In this document: positions 16,474-31,366 of the stretch, in pieces
Numbering within the stretch: position 1 is the first letter of the stretch
How the letters are laid out: each line of letters begins with the position of its first letter
Assembly: GCF_910591885.1 (NCBI RefSeq)
Contig: NC_063277.1
Location: forward strand, 5,704,001 to 5,768,000
Length of the DNA: 64,000 nt
Direction: 5' to 3'
From: Bombus terrestris
Lineage: Eukaryota; Arthropoda; Insecta; Hymenoptera; Apidae
The notes under the pieces: generated by a model
Told to the model about the DNA's origin: nothing
Seen by the model: the letters and a program-made list of their open reading frames with translations, nothing else
Database searches by the model: none
Translations under genes and position numbers: made by a program

Positions 16474-19400
16474 TTATGACGTCATACTATATAACGTTAC
16501 ACGTTGTATGGTAATAGTATATGACGTTATACGTTATAACGTCATACTCTATAACGTTACACGTTGTATAGTAGTGTTATATAACGTTATACGTTATAAC
16601 GTAATACTATATAACGCTATAGGTTATAACGTAATACTATATAACGTTACCCGTTGTATGGTAATAGTACATAACGATAAACGTTATATCGTAATGCTAT
16701 ATAACGTTACCCGTTGTATGGTAATAGTACATAACGTTAAACGTTATAACGTCATACTATATAACGTTACACGTTGTATAGTAGTGTTATATAACGTTAT
16801 ACGTTATAACGTAATACTATATAACGCTATACGTTATAACGTAATACTATATAACGATACACGTTATATCGTAATAGTATATAACGTTATACGTTATAAC
16901 GTAATACTACATAACGTTAAACGATATAGCGTCATACTATATAACGTTACACGTTGTATGGTAATAGTATATGACGTTATACGTTATTACGTAATACTAT
17001 ATAACGTTATACGTTATAACGTAACACTACAGATCGTTAAACGTTATAACGTAATACTATATAACGTTACACGTTGTATCGTAATAGTATATGACGTTAT
17101 ACGTTATAACGTAATACTATATAACGTCATATGTTATTACGTAATACCATATAACGTTATATGTTCTATCGTAATACTACATAACCTTAAACGTTATAAC
17201 GTCATACCATTAACGTTACACGCTGTATGGTATTAGTATATGATGTTATACGTTACAACGTAATACTATTTATCGTTATACGTTACAACGTAATACTATT
17301 TATCGTTATACGTTATAACGTAATACTATATAACGTTAAACGTTGTAACGTCATACTATATAACGTTACACGTTGTATGGTATTTGTATATGACCTTATA
17401 CGTTATAACGTAATACTATATAACGTCATACGTTACAACGTAATACTACATAACGTTACACGTTGTATGGTAATAGTATATAACGTTATACGTTATATCG
17501 TAATAGTATATAACGTTAAACGTTATGACGTCATACTATATAACGTTACACGTTGTATGGTAATAGTATATGACGTTTTACGTTATAACGTAATACTATA
17601 TAACGTCATACGTTACATCGTAATACTATATAACGTTAAACGTTATGACGTCATACTATATAACGTTACACGTTGTATGGTAATAGCATATGACGTTATA
17701 CGTTATAACGTCATACTCTATAACGTTACACGTTGTATAGTAGTGTTATATAACGTTATACGTTATAACGTAATACTATATAACGCTATACGTTATAACG
17801 TAATACTATATAACGTTACCCGTTGTATGGTAATAGTACATAACGATATACGTTATATCGTAATGCTATATAACGTTACCCGTTGTATGGTAATAGTATA
17901 TAACGTTATACGTTACAACGTAATACTATTTAACGTTATACGTTATAACGTAATACTATATAACGTTAAACGTTATGACGTCATACTATATAACGTTACA
18001 CGTTGTATGGTAATAGTATATGACGTTTTACGTTATAACGTAATACTGTATAACGTCATACGTTACATCGTAATACTATATAACGTTACACGTTATACCG
18101 TAATAGTATATAACGTTATACGTTATAACCTAATACTACAGAACGTTAAACGTTATAACGTAATACTATACAACGTTACACGTTGTATGGTAATAGTATA
18201 TGACGATATACATTATAACGTAATACTATATAACGTTACACGTTGTATGGTAATAGTATATGACGTTATACGTTATAACGTAATACTATAAAACGATACA
18301 CGTTATATCGTAATAGTATATAACGTTATACGTTATAACGTAATACTACATAACGTTAAACGATATAGCGTCATATTATATAACGTTACACGTTGTATGG
18401 TAATAGTATATGACGTTATACGTTACAACGTAATACTATTTAACGTTATACGTTATAACGTAATACTATATAACGTTAAACGTTATGACGTCATACTATA
18501 TAACGTTACACGTTGTATGGTAATAGTATATGACGTTATACGTTATAACGTAATACTATATAACGTTGCACATTATATCGTAATACTATATAACGTTACC
18601 CGTTGTATGGTAATAGTACATAACGGTATACGTTATATCGTAATGCTATATCGTTACCCGTTGTATGGTAATAGTACATAACGTTAAACGTTATAACGTC
18701 ATACTATATAACGTTACACGTTGTATAGTAGTGTTATATAACGTTATACGTTATAACGTAATACTATATAACGCTATACGTTATAACGTAATACTATATA
18801 ACGTTACCCGTTGTATGGTAATAGTACATAACGATATACGTTATATCGTAATGCTATATATCGTTACCCGTTGTATGGTAATAGTACATAACGTTAAACG
18901 TTATAACGTCATACTATATAACGTTACACGTTGTATAGTAGTGTTATATAACGTTATACGTTATAACGTAATACTATATAACGCTATACGTTATAACGTA
19001 ATACTATATAACGATACACGTTATATCGTAATAGTATATAACGTTATACGTTATAACGTAATACTACATAACGTTAAACGATATAGCGTCATACTATATA
19101 ACGTTACACGTTGTATGGTAATAGTATATGATGTTATACGTTATTACGTAATACTATATAACGTTATACGTTATAACGTAATACTACAGATCGTTAAACG
19201 TTATAACGTAATACTATATAACGTTACACGTTGTATCGTAATAGTATATGACGTTATACGTTATAACGTAATACTATATAACGTCATATGTTATTACGTA
19301 ATACCATATAACGTTATATGTTTTGTCGTAATACTACATAACCTTAAACGTTATAACGTCATACCATTAACGTTACACGCTGTATGGTATTAGTATATGA

Positions 19401-22400
19401 TGTTATACGTTACAACGTAATACTATTTATCGTTATACGTTACAACGTAATAGTATTTATCGTTATACGTTATAACGTAATACTATATAACGTTAAACGT
19501 TGTAACGTCATACTATATAACGTTACACGTTGTATGGTATTTGTATATGACCTTATACGTTATAACGTAATACTATATAACGTCATACGTTACAACGTAA
19601 TACTATATAACGTTACACGTTGTATGGTAATAGTATATAACGTTATACGTTATATCGTAATAGTATATAACGTTATACGCTATAACGTAACACTACAGAA
19701 CGTTAAGCGTTATAACGTAATACTATATAACGTTACCCGCTGTATGGTAATAGTACAAGACGTTATACGTTATAACGTAATACTATATAACGTTACACGT
19801 TGTATGGTAATAGTATATGACGTTATACGTTATTACGTAATACTATATAACGTTACACGTTATATCGCAATAGTATATAACGTTATACGTTATAACGTAA
19901 TACTACAGAACGTTAAACGTTATAACGTAATACTATATAACGTTACACGTTGTATGGTAATAGTATATGACGTTATACGTTATAACGTAATACTATATAA
20001 CGCTATACGTTATAACGTAATACTAAATAACGTTATATGTTTTATCGTAATACTACATAACGTTAAAGGTTATAACGTCATACTACATAACGTTAAACGT
20101 TATAACGTCATACTATATAACGTTACCCGTTGTATGGTAATAGTACATAACGTTAAACGTTATAACGTAATACTACATAACGTTAAACGTTATAACGTCA
20201 TACTATATAACGTTACACGTTGTATGGTAATTGTATATGACGTTACACGTTATATCGTAATACTATATAACGTTACACGTTGCATAGTAGTATTATGTAA
20301 CGTTATGCGTTATAACGTAATACTATATAACGTTATATGTTTTAAGGTAATACTACATAACGTTAAACGTTATAACGTCATACTATGTAACGTTACACGT
20401 TGTATGGTAATGGTATATAACGTTATACATTACAACGTAATACTATTTAACGTTATACGTTGTATGGTAATAGTATATGACGTTATACGTTATAACGTAA
20501 TACTATATAACGTTACACGTTATATCGTAATAGTATATAACGTTACACGTTATAACGTAAAACTACATAACGATAAACGTTATACCGACATAATATATGA
20601 TGTTGCACGTTGTATGGTAATATTATATGACGTTATACGTTATAACGTAATACTATAAAACGATACACGTTATATCGTAATAGTATATAACGTTATACGT
20701 TATAACGTAATACTACATAACGTTAAACGATATAGCGTCATACTATATAACGTTACACGTTGTATGGTAATAGTATATGACGTTATACGTTACAACGTAA
20801 TACTATTTAACGTTATACGTTATAACGTAATACTACAGAACGTTAAACGTTATAACGTAATACTATACAACGTTACACGTTGTATGGTAATAGTATATGA
20901 CGTTATACGTTATAACGTAATACTATATAACGTCATACGTTACATCGTAATACTATATAACGTTACACGTTGTATGGTAATAGTATATACGTTATACGTT
21001 GTATGGTAATAGTATATAACGTTATACGTTGTATGGTAATAGTATATAACGTTATACGTTACAACGTAATACTATTTAACGTTATACGTTATAACGTAAT
21101 ACTATATAACGTTAAACGTTATGACGTCATACTATATAACGTTACACGTTGTATGGTAATAGTATATGACGTTTTACGTTATAACGTAATACTATATAAC
21201 GTCATACGTTACATCGTAATACTATATAACGTTACACGTTATACCGTAATAGTATATAACGTTATACGTTATAACCTAATACTACAGAACGTTAAACGTT
21301 ATAACGTAATACTATACAACGTTACACGTTGTATGGTAATAGTATATGACGATATACATTATAACGTAATACTATATAACGTTACACGTTGTATGGTAAT
21401 AGTATATGACGTTATACGTTATAACGTAATACTATAAAACGATACACGTTATATCGTAATAGTATATGACGTTATACGTTATAACGTAATACTACATAAC
21501 GTTAAACGATATAGCGTCATACTATATAACGTTACACGTTGTATGGTAATAGTATATAACGTTATACGTTGTATGGTAATAGTATATAACGTTATACGTT
21601 ACAACGTAATACTATATAACGTTACACGTTATATCGTAATAGTATATAACGTTATACGTTATAACCTAATACTACAGAACGTTAAACGTTATAACGTAAT
21701 ACTATACAACGTTACACGTTGTATAGTAGTGTTATATAACGTTATACGTTATAACGTAATACTATATAACCCTATTCGTTATAACGTAATACTATATAAC
21801 CTTACCCGTTGTATGGCAATAGTACATAACGATATACGTTATATCGTAATGCTATATAACGTTACCCGTTGCATGGTAATAGTACATAACGTTAAACGTT
21901 ATAACGTCATGCTATATAACGTTACACGTTGTATAGTAGTGTTATATAACGTTATACGTTATAACGTAATACTATATAACGCTATACGTTATAACGTAAT
22001 ACTATATAACGATACACGTTATATCGTAATAGTATATAACGTTATACGTTATAACGTAATACTACATAACGTTAAACGATATAGCGTCATACTATATAAC
22101 GTTACACGTTGTATGGTAATAATATATGACGTTATACGCTACAACGTAATACTATTTAACGTTATACGTTATAACGTAATACTATATAACGTTAAACGTT
22201 ATGACGTCATACTATATAAAGTTACACGATGTATGGTAATAGTATATAACGTTATACGTTACAACGTAATACTATTTAACGATATACGTTTTAACGTAAT
22301 ACTATATAACGTTACACGTTGTATGGTAATAGTATATGACGATATACGTTATAACGTAATACTCTACAACGTTACACGTTGTATGGTAATACTATATAAC

Positions 22401-23248
22401 GTTGAACGTTATGACGTCATACTATATAACGTTACACGTTGTATGGTAATAGTATATGACGTTATACGTTATAACGTAATACTATATAACGTTGCACATT
22501 ATATCGTAATACTATATAACGTTACCCGTTGTATGGTAATAGTACATAACGATATATGTTATATCGTAATGCTATATAACGTTACCCGTTGTATGGTAAT
22601 AGTACATAACGTTAAACGTTATAACGTCATACTATATAACGTTACACGTTGTATAGTAGTGTTATATAACGTTATACGTTATAACGTAATACTATATAAC
22701 GCCATACGTTATAACGTAATACTATATAACGTTACCCGTTGTATGGTAATAGTACATAACGATATACGTTATATCGTAATGCTACATAACGTTACCCGTT
22801 GTATGGTAATAGTACATAACGTTAAACGTTCTAACGTCATACTATATAACGTTACACGTTGTATAGTAATGTTATATAACGTTATACGTTATAACGTAAT
22901 ACTATATAACGCTATACGTTATAACGTAATACTATATAACGATACACGTTATATCGTAATAGTATATAACGTTATACGTTATAACGTAATACTACATAAC
23001 GTTAAACGATATAGCGTCATACTATATAACGTTACACGTTGTATGGTAATAGTATATGACGTTATACGTTACAACGTAATACTATTTAACGTTATACGTT
23101 ATAACGTAATACTACAGAACGTTAAACGTTATAACGTAATACTATACAACGTTACACGTTGTATGGTAATAGTATATGACGTTATACGTTATAACGTAAT
23201 ACTATATAACGTCATACGTTACATCGTAATACTATATAACGTTACACG
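15936..23248. repeat. Higher-order satellite unit of 7313 bp
   Basis: Unit bounded by successive 269-bp landmark pairs at 15936 and 23249. Its order of variant monomers is repeated in the next unit (23249-30828), although internal segments have been shuffled, deleted or inserted, so the match is a mosaic rather than a clean copy. Confidence 0.7.
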
Positions 23249-23786
23249 TTGTATGGTAATAGTATATACGTTATACGTTGTATGGTAATAGTATATAACG
23301 TTATACGTTGTATGGTAATAGTATATAACGTTATACGTTACAACGTAATACTATTTAACGTTATACGTTATAACGTAATACTATATAACGTTAAACGTTA
23401 TGACGTCATACTATATAACGTTACACGTTGTATGGTAATAGTATATGACGTTTTACGTTATAACGTAATACTATATAACGTCATACGTTACATCGTAATA
23501 CTATATAACGTTACACGTTGTATGGTAATAGTATATACGTTATACGTTGTATGGTAATAGTATATAACGTTATACGTTGTATGGTAATAGTATATAACGT
23601 TATACGTTACAACGTAATACTATTTAACGTTATACGTTATAACGTAATACTATATAACGTTAAACGTTATGACGTCATACTATATAACGTTACACGTTGT
23701 ATGGTAATAGTATATGACGTTTTACGTTATAACGTAATACTATATAACGTCATACGTTACATCGTAATACTATATAACGTTAAACG
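23249..23786. repeat. 269-bp (9-mer) tandem duplication in satellite
   Basis: Two 269-bp copies start at 23249 and 23518. The distance from the equivalent landmark at 15936 is 7313 bp and to the next at 30829 is 7580 bp, which marks the larger repeat unit of this half of the array. Confidence 0.85.
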
Positions 23787-26700
23787 TTATGACGTCATAC
23801 TATATAACGTTACACGTTGTATGGTAATAGTATATGACGTTATACGTTATAACGTCATACTCTATAACGTTACACGTTGTATAGTAGTGTTATATAACGT
23901 TATACGTTATAACGTAATACTATATAACGCTATACGTTATAACGTAATACTATATAACGTTACCCGTTGTATGGTAATAGTACATAACGATATACGTTAT
24001 ATCGAAATGCTATATAACGTTACCCGTTGTATGGTAATAGTACATAACGTTAAACGTTATAACGTCATACTATATAACGTTACACGTTGTATAGTAGTGT
24101 TATATAACGTTATACGTTATAACGTAATACTATATAACGCTATACGTTATAACGTAATACTATATAACGATACACGTTATATCGTAATAGTATATAACGT
24201 TATACGTTATAACGTAATACTACATAACGTTCAACGATATAGCGTCATACTATATAACGTTACACGTTGTATGGTAATAGTATATGACGTTATACGTTAT
24301 TACGTAATACTATATAACGTCATATGTTATTACGTAATACCATATAACGTTATATGTTTTATCGTAATACTACATAACCTTAAACGTTATAACGTCATAC
24401 CATTAACGTTACACGCTGTATGGTATTAGTATATGATGTTATACGTTACAACGTAATACTATTTATCGTTATACGTTACAACGTAATACTATTTATCGTT
24501 ATACGTTATAACGTAATACTATATAACGTTAAACGTTGTAACGTCATACTATATAACGTTACACGTTGTATGGTATTTGTATATGACCTTATACGTTATA
24601 ACGTAATACTATATAACGTCATACGTTACAACGTAATACTATATAACGTTACACGTTGTATGGTAATAGTATATAACGTTATACGTTATATCGTAATAGT
24701 ATATAACGTTATACGTTATAACGTAACACTACAGAACGTTAAGCGTTATAACGTAATACTATATAACGTTACACGCTGTATGGTAATAGTACAAGACGTT
24801 ATACGTTATAACGTAATACTATATAACGTTACACGTTGTATGGTAATAGTATATGACGTTATACGTTATTACGTAATACTATATAACGTTACACGTTATA
24901 TCGCAATAGTATATAACGTTATACGTTATAACGTAATACTACAGAACGTTAAACGTTATAACGTAATACTATATAACGTTATACGTTGTATGGTAATAGT
25001 ATATGACGTTATACGTTATAACGTAATACTATATAACGTTACACGTTATATCGTAATAGTATATAACGTTACACGTTATAACGTAAAACTACATAACGAT
25101 AAACGTTATACCGACATAATATATGAAGTTTCACGTTGTATGGTAATATTATATGACGTTATACGTTATAACGTAATACTATAAAACGATACACGTTATA
25201 TCGTAATAGTATATAACGTTATACGTTATAACGTAATACTACATAACGTTAAACGATATAGCGTCATACTATATAACGTTACACGTTGTATGGTAATAGT
25301 ATATGACGTTATACGTTACAACGTAATACTATTTAACGTTATACGTTATAACGTAATACTATATAACGTTAAACGTTATGACGTCATACTATATAACGTT
25401 ACACGTTGTATGGTAATATTATATAACGTTATACGTTATAACGTAATACTATATAACGCTATACGTTATAACGTAATACTATATAACGTTACCCGTTGTA
25501 TGGTAATAGTACATAACGATATACGTTATATCGTAATGCTATATAACGTTCCCCTTTGTGTGGTAATAGTACATAACGTTAAACGTTATAACGTCATACT
25601 ATATAACGTTACACGTTGTATAGTAGTGTTATATAACGTTATACGTTATAACGTAATACTATATAACGCTATACGTTATAACGTAATACTATATAACGAT
25701 ACACGTTATATCGTAATAGTATATAACGTTATACGTTATAACGTAACACTACAGATCGTTAAACGTTATAACGTAATACTATATAACGTTACACGTTGTA
25801 TGGTAATAGTATATGACGTTATACGTTATAACGTAATACTATATAACGCTATACGTTATAACGTAATACTATATAACGTTATATGTTTTATCGTAATACT
25901 ACATAACGTTAAAGGTTATAACGTCATACTACATAACGTTAAACGTTATAACGTCATACTATATAACGTTACCAGTTGTATGGTAATAGTACATAACGTT
26001 AAACGTTATAACGTAATACTACATAACGTTAAACGTTATAACGTCATACTATATAACGTTACACGTTGTATGGTAATTGTATATGACGTTACACGTTATA
26101 TCGTAATACTATATAACGTTACACGTTGCATAGTAGTATTATGTAACGTTATACGTTTTAACGTAATATTATATAACGTTATATGTTTTAAGGTAATACT
26201 ACATAACGTTAAACGTTATAACGTCATACTATGTAACGTTACACGTTGTATGGTAATGGTATATAACGTTATACATTACAACGTAATACTATTTAACGTT
26301 ATACGTTGTATGGTAATAGTATATGACGTTATACGTTATAACGTAATACTATATAACGTTACACGTCATAACGTAAAACTACATAACGATAAACGTTATA
26401 ACGACATAATATATGAAGTTGCACGTTGTATGGTAATAGTATATAACGATATACGTTACAACGTAATACTATTTATCGTTATACGTTATAACGTAATACT
26501 ATATAACGCTATACGTTATAACGTAATACTATATAACGTTACCCGTTGTATGGTAATAGTACATAACGATATACGTTATATCGTAATGCTATATAACGTT
26601 ACCCGTTGTATGGTAATAGTACATAACGTTAAACGTTATAACGTCATACTATATAACGTTACACGTTGTATAGTAATGTTATATAACGTTATACGTTATA

Positions 26701-29700
26701 ACGTAATACTATATAACGCTATACGTTATAACGTAATACTATATAACGATACACGTTATATCGTAATAGTATATAACGTTATACGTTATAACGTAATACT
26801 ACATAACGTTAAACGATATAGCGTCATACTATATAACGTTACACGTTGTATGGTAATAGTATATGACGTTATACGTTACAACGTAATACTATTTAACGTT
26901 ATACGTTATAACGTAATACTATATAACGTTAAACGTTATGACGTCATACTATATAAAGTTACACGATGTATGGTAATAGTATATAACGTTATACGTTACA
27001 ACGTAATACTATTTAACGATATACGTTTTAACGTAATACTATATAACGTTACACGTTGTATGGTAATTGTATATGACGTCACACGTTATATCGCAATACT
27101 ATATAACGTTACACGTTGCATAGTAGTATTATGTAACGTTATACGTTATAACGTAATACTATTTAACGTTATACGTTATAACGTAATACTATATAACGTC
27201 ATATGTTATTACGTAATACCATATAACGTTATATGTTTTATCGTAATACTACATAACCTTAAACGTTATAACGTCATACCATTAACGTTACACGCTGTAT
27301 GGTATTAGTATATGATGTTATACGTTAAAACGTAATACTATTTATCGTTATACGTTACAACGTAATACTATTTATCGTTATACGTTATAACGTAATACTA
27401 TATAACGTTAAACGTTGTAACGTCATACTATATAACGTTACACGTTGTATGGTATTTGTATATGACCTTATACGTTATAACGTAATACTATATAACGTCA
27501 TACGTTACAACGTAATACTATATAACGTTACACGTTGTATGGTAATAGTATATAACGTTATACGTTATATCGTAATAGTATATAACGTTATACGTTATAA
27601 CGTAACACTACAGAACGTTAAGCGTTATAACGTAATACTATATAACGTTACACGCTGTATGGTAATAGTACAAGACGTTATACGTTATAACGTAATACTA
27701 TATAACGTTACACGTTGTATGGTAATAGTATATGACGTTATACGTTATTACGTAATACTATATAACGTTACACGTTATATCGCAATAGTATATAACGTTA
27801 AAGGTTATAACGTCATACTACATAACGTTAAACGTTATAACGTCATACTATATAACGTTACCCGTTGTATGGTAATAGTACATAACGTTAAACGTTATAA
27901 CGTAATACTACATAACGTTAAACGTTATAACGTCATACTATATAACGTTACACGTTGTATGGTAATTGCATATGACGTTACACGTTATATCGTAATACTA
28001 TATAACGTTACACGTTGCATAGTAGTATTATGTAACGTTATGCGTTATAACGTAATACTATATAACGTTATATGTTTTAAGGTAATACTACATAACGTTA
28101 AACGTTATAACGTCATACTATGTAACGTTACACGTTGTATGGTAATGGTATATAGCGTTATACATTACAACGTAATACTATTTAACGTTATACGTTGTAT
28201 GGTAATAGTATATGGCGTTATACGTTATAACGTAATACTATATAACCTTACACGTTGTATGGTATTTGTATATGACCTTATACGTTATAACGTAATACTA
28301 TATAACGTCATACGTTACAACGTAATACTATATAACGTTACCCGTTGTATGGTAATAGTACATAACGGTATACGTTATATCGTAATGCTATATCGTTACC
28401 CGTTGTATGGTAATAGTACATAACGGTATACGTTATATCGTAATGCTATATCGTTACCCGTTGTATGGTAATAGTACATAACGTTAAACGTTATGACGTC
28501 ATACTATATAACGTTACACGTTGTATAGTAATGTTATATAACGTTATACGTTATAACGTAATACTATATAACGCTATACGTTATAACGTAATACTATATA
28601 ACGATACACGTTATATCGTAATAGTATATAACGTTACACGTTATAACGTAAAACTACATAACGATAAACGTTATACCGACATAATATATGAAGTTTCACG
28701 TTGTATGGTAATATTATATGACGTTATACGTTATAACGTAATACTATAAAACGATACACGTTATATCGTAATAGTATATAACGTTATACGTTATAACGTA
28801 ATACTACATAACGTTAAACGATATAGCGTCATACTATATAACGTTACACGTTGTATGGTAATAGTATATGACGTTATACGTTACAACGTAATACTATTTA
28901 ACGTTATACGTTATAACGTAATACTATATAACGTTACCCGTTGTATGGTAATAGTACATAACGGTATACGTTATATCGTAATGCTATATCGTTACCCGTT
29001 GTATGGTAATAGTACATAACGTTAAACGTTATGACGTCATACTATATAACGTTACACGTTGTATGGTATTTGTATATGACCTTATACGTTATAACGTAAT
29101 ACTATATAGCGTCATACGTTACAACGTAATACTATATAACGTTACACGTTGTATGGTAATAGTATATAACGTTATACGTTATATCGTAATAGTATATAAC
29201 GTTATACGTTATAACCTAATACTACAGAACGTTAAACGTTATAACGTAATACTATACAACGTTACACGTTGTATGGTAATAGTATATGACGTTATACGTT
29301 ATAACGTAATACTATATGACGTCATACGTTACATCGTAATACTATATAACGTTACACGTTGTATGGTAATAGTATATAACGTTATACGTTGTATGGTAAT
29401 AGTATATAACGTTATACGTTACAACGTAATACTATATAACGTTACACGTTATATCGTAATAGTATATAACGTTATACGTTATAACCTAATACTACAGAAC
29501 GTTAAACGTTATAACGTAATACTATACAACGTTACACGTTGTATAGTAGTGTTATATAACGTTATACGTTATAACGTAATACTATATAACCCTATTCGTT
29601 ATAACGTAATACTATATAACGTTACCCGTTGTATGGTAATAGTACATAACGATATACGTTATATCGTAATGCTATATAACGTTACCCGTTGCATGGTAAT

Positions 29701-30828
29701 AGTACATAACGTTAAACGTTATAACGTCATGCTATATAACGTTACACGTTGTATAGTAGTGTTATATAACGTTATACGTTATAACGTAATACTATATAAC
29801 GCTATACGTTATAACGTAATACTATATAACGATACACGTTATATCGTAATAGTATATAACGTTATACGTTATAACGTAATACTACATAACGTTAAACGAT
29901 ATAGCGTCATACTATATAACGTTACACGTTGTATGGTAATAATATATGACGTTATACGCTACAACGTAATACTATTTAACGTTATACGTTATAACGTAAT
30001 ACTATATAACGTTAAACGTTATGACGTCATACTATATAAAGTTACACGATGTATGGTAATAGTATATAACGTTATACGCTACAACGTAATACTATTTAAC
30101 GATATACGTTTTAACGTAATACTATATAACGTTACACGTTGTATGGTAATAGTATATGACGATATACGTTATAACGTAATACTCTACAACGTTACACGTT
30201 GTATGGTAATAGTATATGACGTTATACGTTATAACGTAATACTATATAACGTTGCACATTATATCGTAATACTATATAACGTTACCCGTTGTATGGTAAT
30301 AGTACATAACGATATATGTTATATCGTAATGCTATATAACGTTACACGTTGTATGGTAATAGTACATAACGTTAAACGTTATAACGTCATACTATATAAC
30401 GTTACACGTTGTATAGTAGTGTTATATAACGTTATACGTTATAACGTAATACTATATAACGCCATACGTTATAACGTAATACTATATAACGTTACCCGTT
30501 GTATGGTAATAGTACATAACGATATACGTTATATCGTAATGCTACATAGCGTTACCCGTTGTATGGTAATAGTACATAACGTTAAACGTTCTAACGGCAT
30601 ACTATATAACGTTACACGTTGTATAGTAATGTTATATAACGTTATACGTTACAACGTAATACTATATAACGTTATACGTTATAACGTAATACTACAGAAC
30701 GTTAAACGTTATAACGTAATACTATACAACGTTACACGTTTTATGGTAATAGTATATGACGTTATACGTTATAACGTAATACTATATAACGTCATACGTT
30801 ACATCGTAATACTATATAACGTTACACG
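23249..30828. repeat. Higher-order satellite unit of 7580 bp
   Basis: Unit bounded by the 269-bp landmark pairs at 23249 and 30829. The segment 29003-30868 matches 13896-15845 closely. The segment around 25740-27180 resembles the satellite to the right of the provirus (41786-43252), so monomer blocks are shared across the provirus insertion. Confidence 0.7.
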
Positions 30829-31366
30829 TTGTATGGTAATAGTATATACGTTATACGTTGTATGGTAATAGTATATAACGTTATACGTTGTATGGTAATA
30901 GTATATAACGTTATACGTTACAACGTAATACTATTTAACGTTATACGTTATAACGTAATACTATATAACGTTAAACGTTATGACGTCATACTATATAACG
31001 TTACACGTTGTATGGTAATAGTATATGACGTTTTACGTTATAACGTAATACTATATAACGTCATACGTTACATCGTAATACTATATAACGTTACACGTTG
31101 TATGGTAATAGTATATACGTTATACGTTGTATGGTAATAGTATATAACGTTATACGTTGTATGGTAATAGTATATAACGTTATACGTTACAACGTAATAC
31201 TATTTAACGTTATACGGTATAACGTAATACTATATAACGTAAAACGTTATGACGTCATACTATATAACGTTACACGTTGTATGGTAATAGTATATGACGT
31301 TTTACGTTATAACGTAATACTATATAACGTCATACGTTACATCGTAATACTATATAACGTTAAACG
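30829..31366. repeat. 269-bp (9-mer) tandem duplication in satellite
   Basis: Two 269-bp copies start at 30829 and 31098. The block that follows, to about 32190, matches the block after 16205 at an offset of 14893 bp. Confidence 0.85.
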
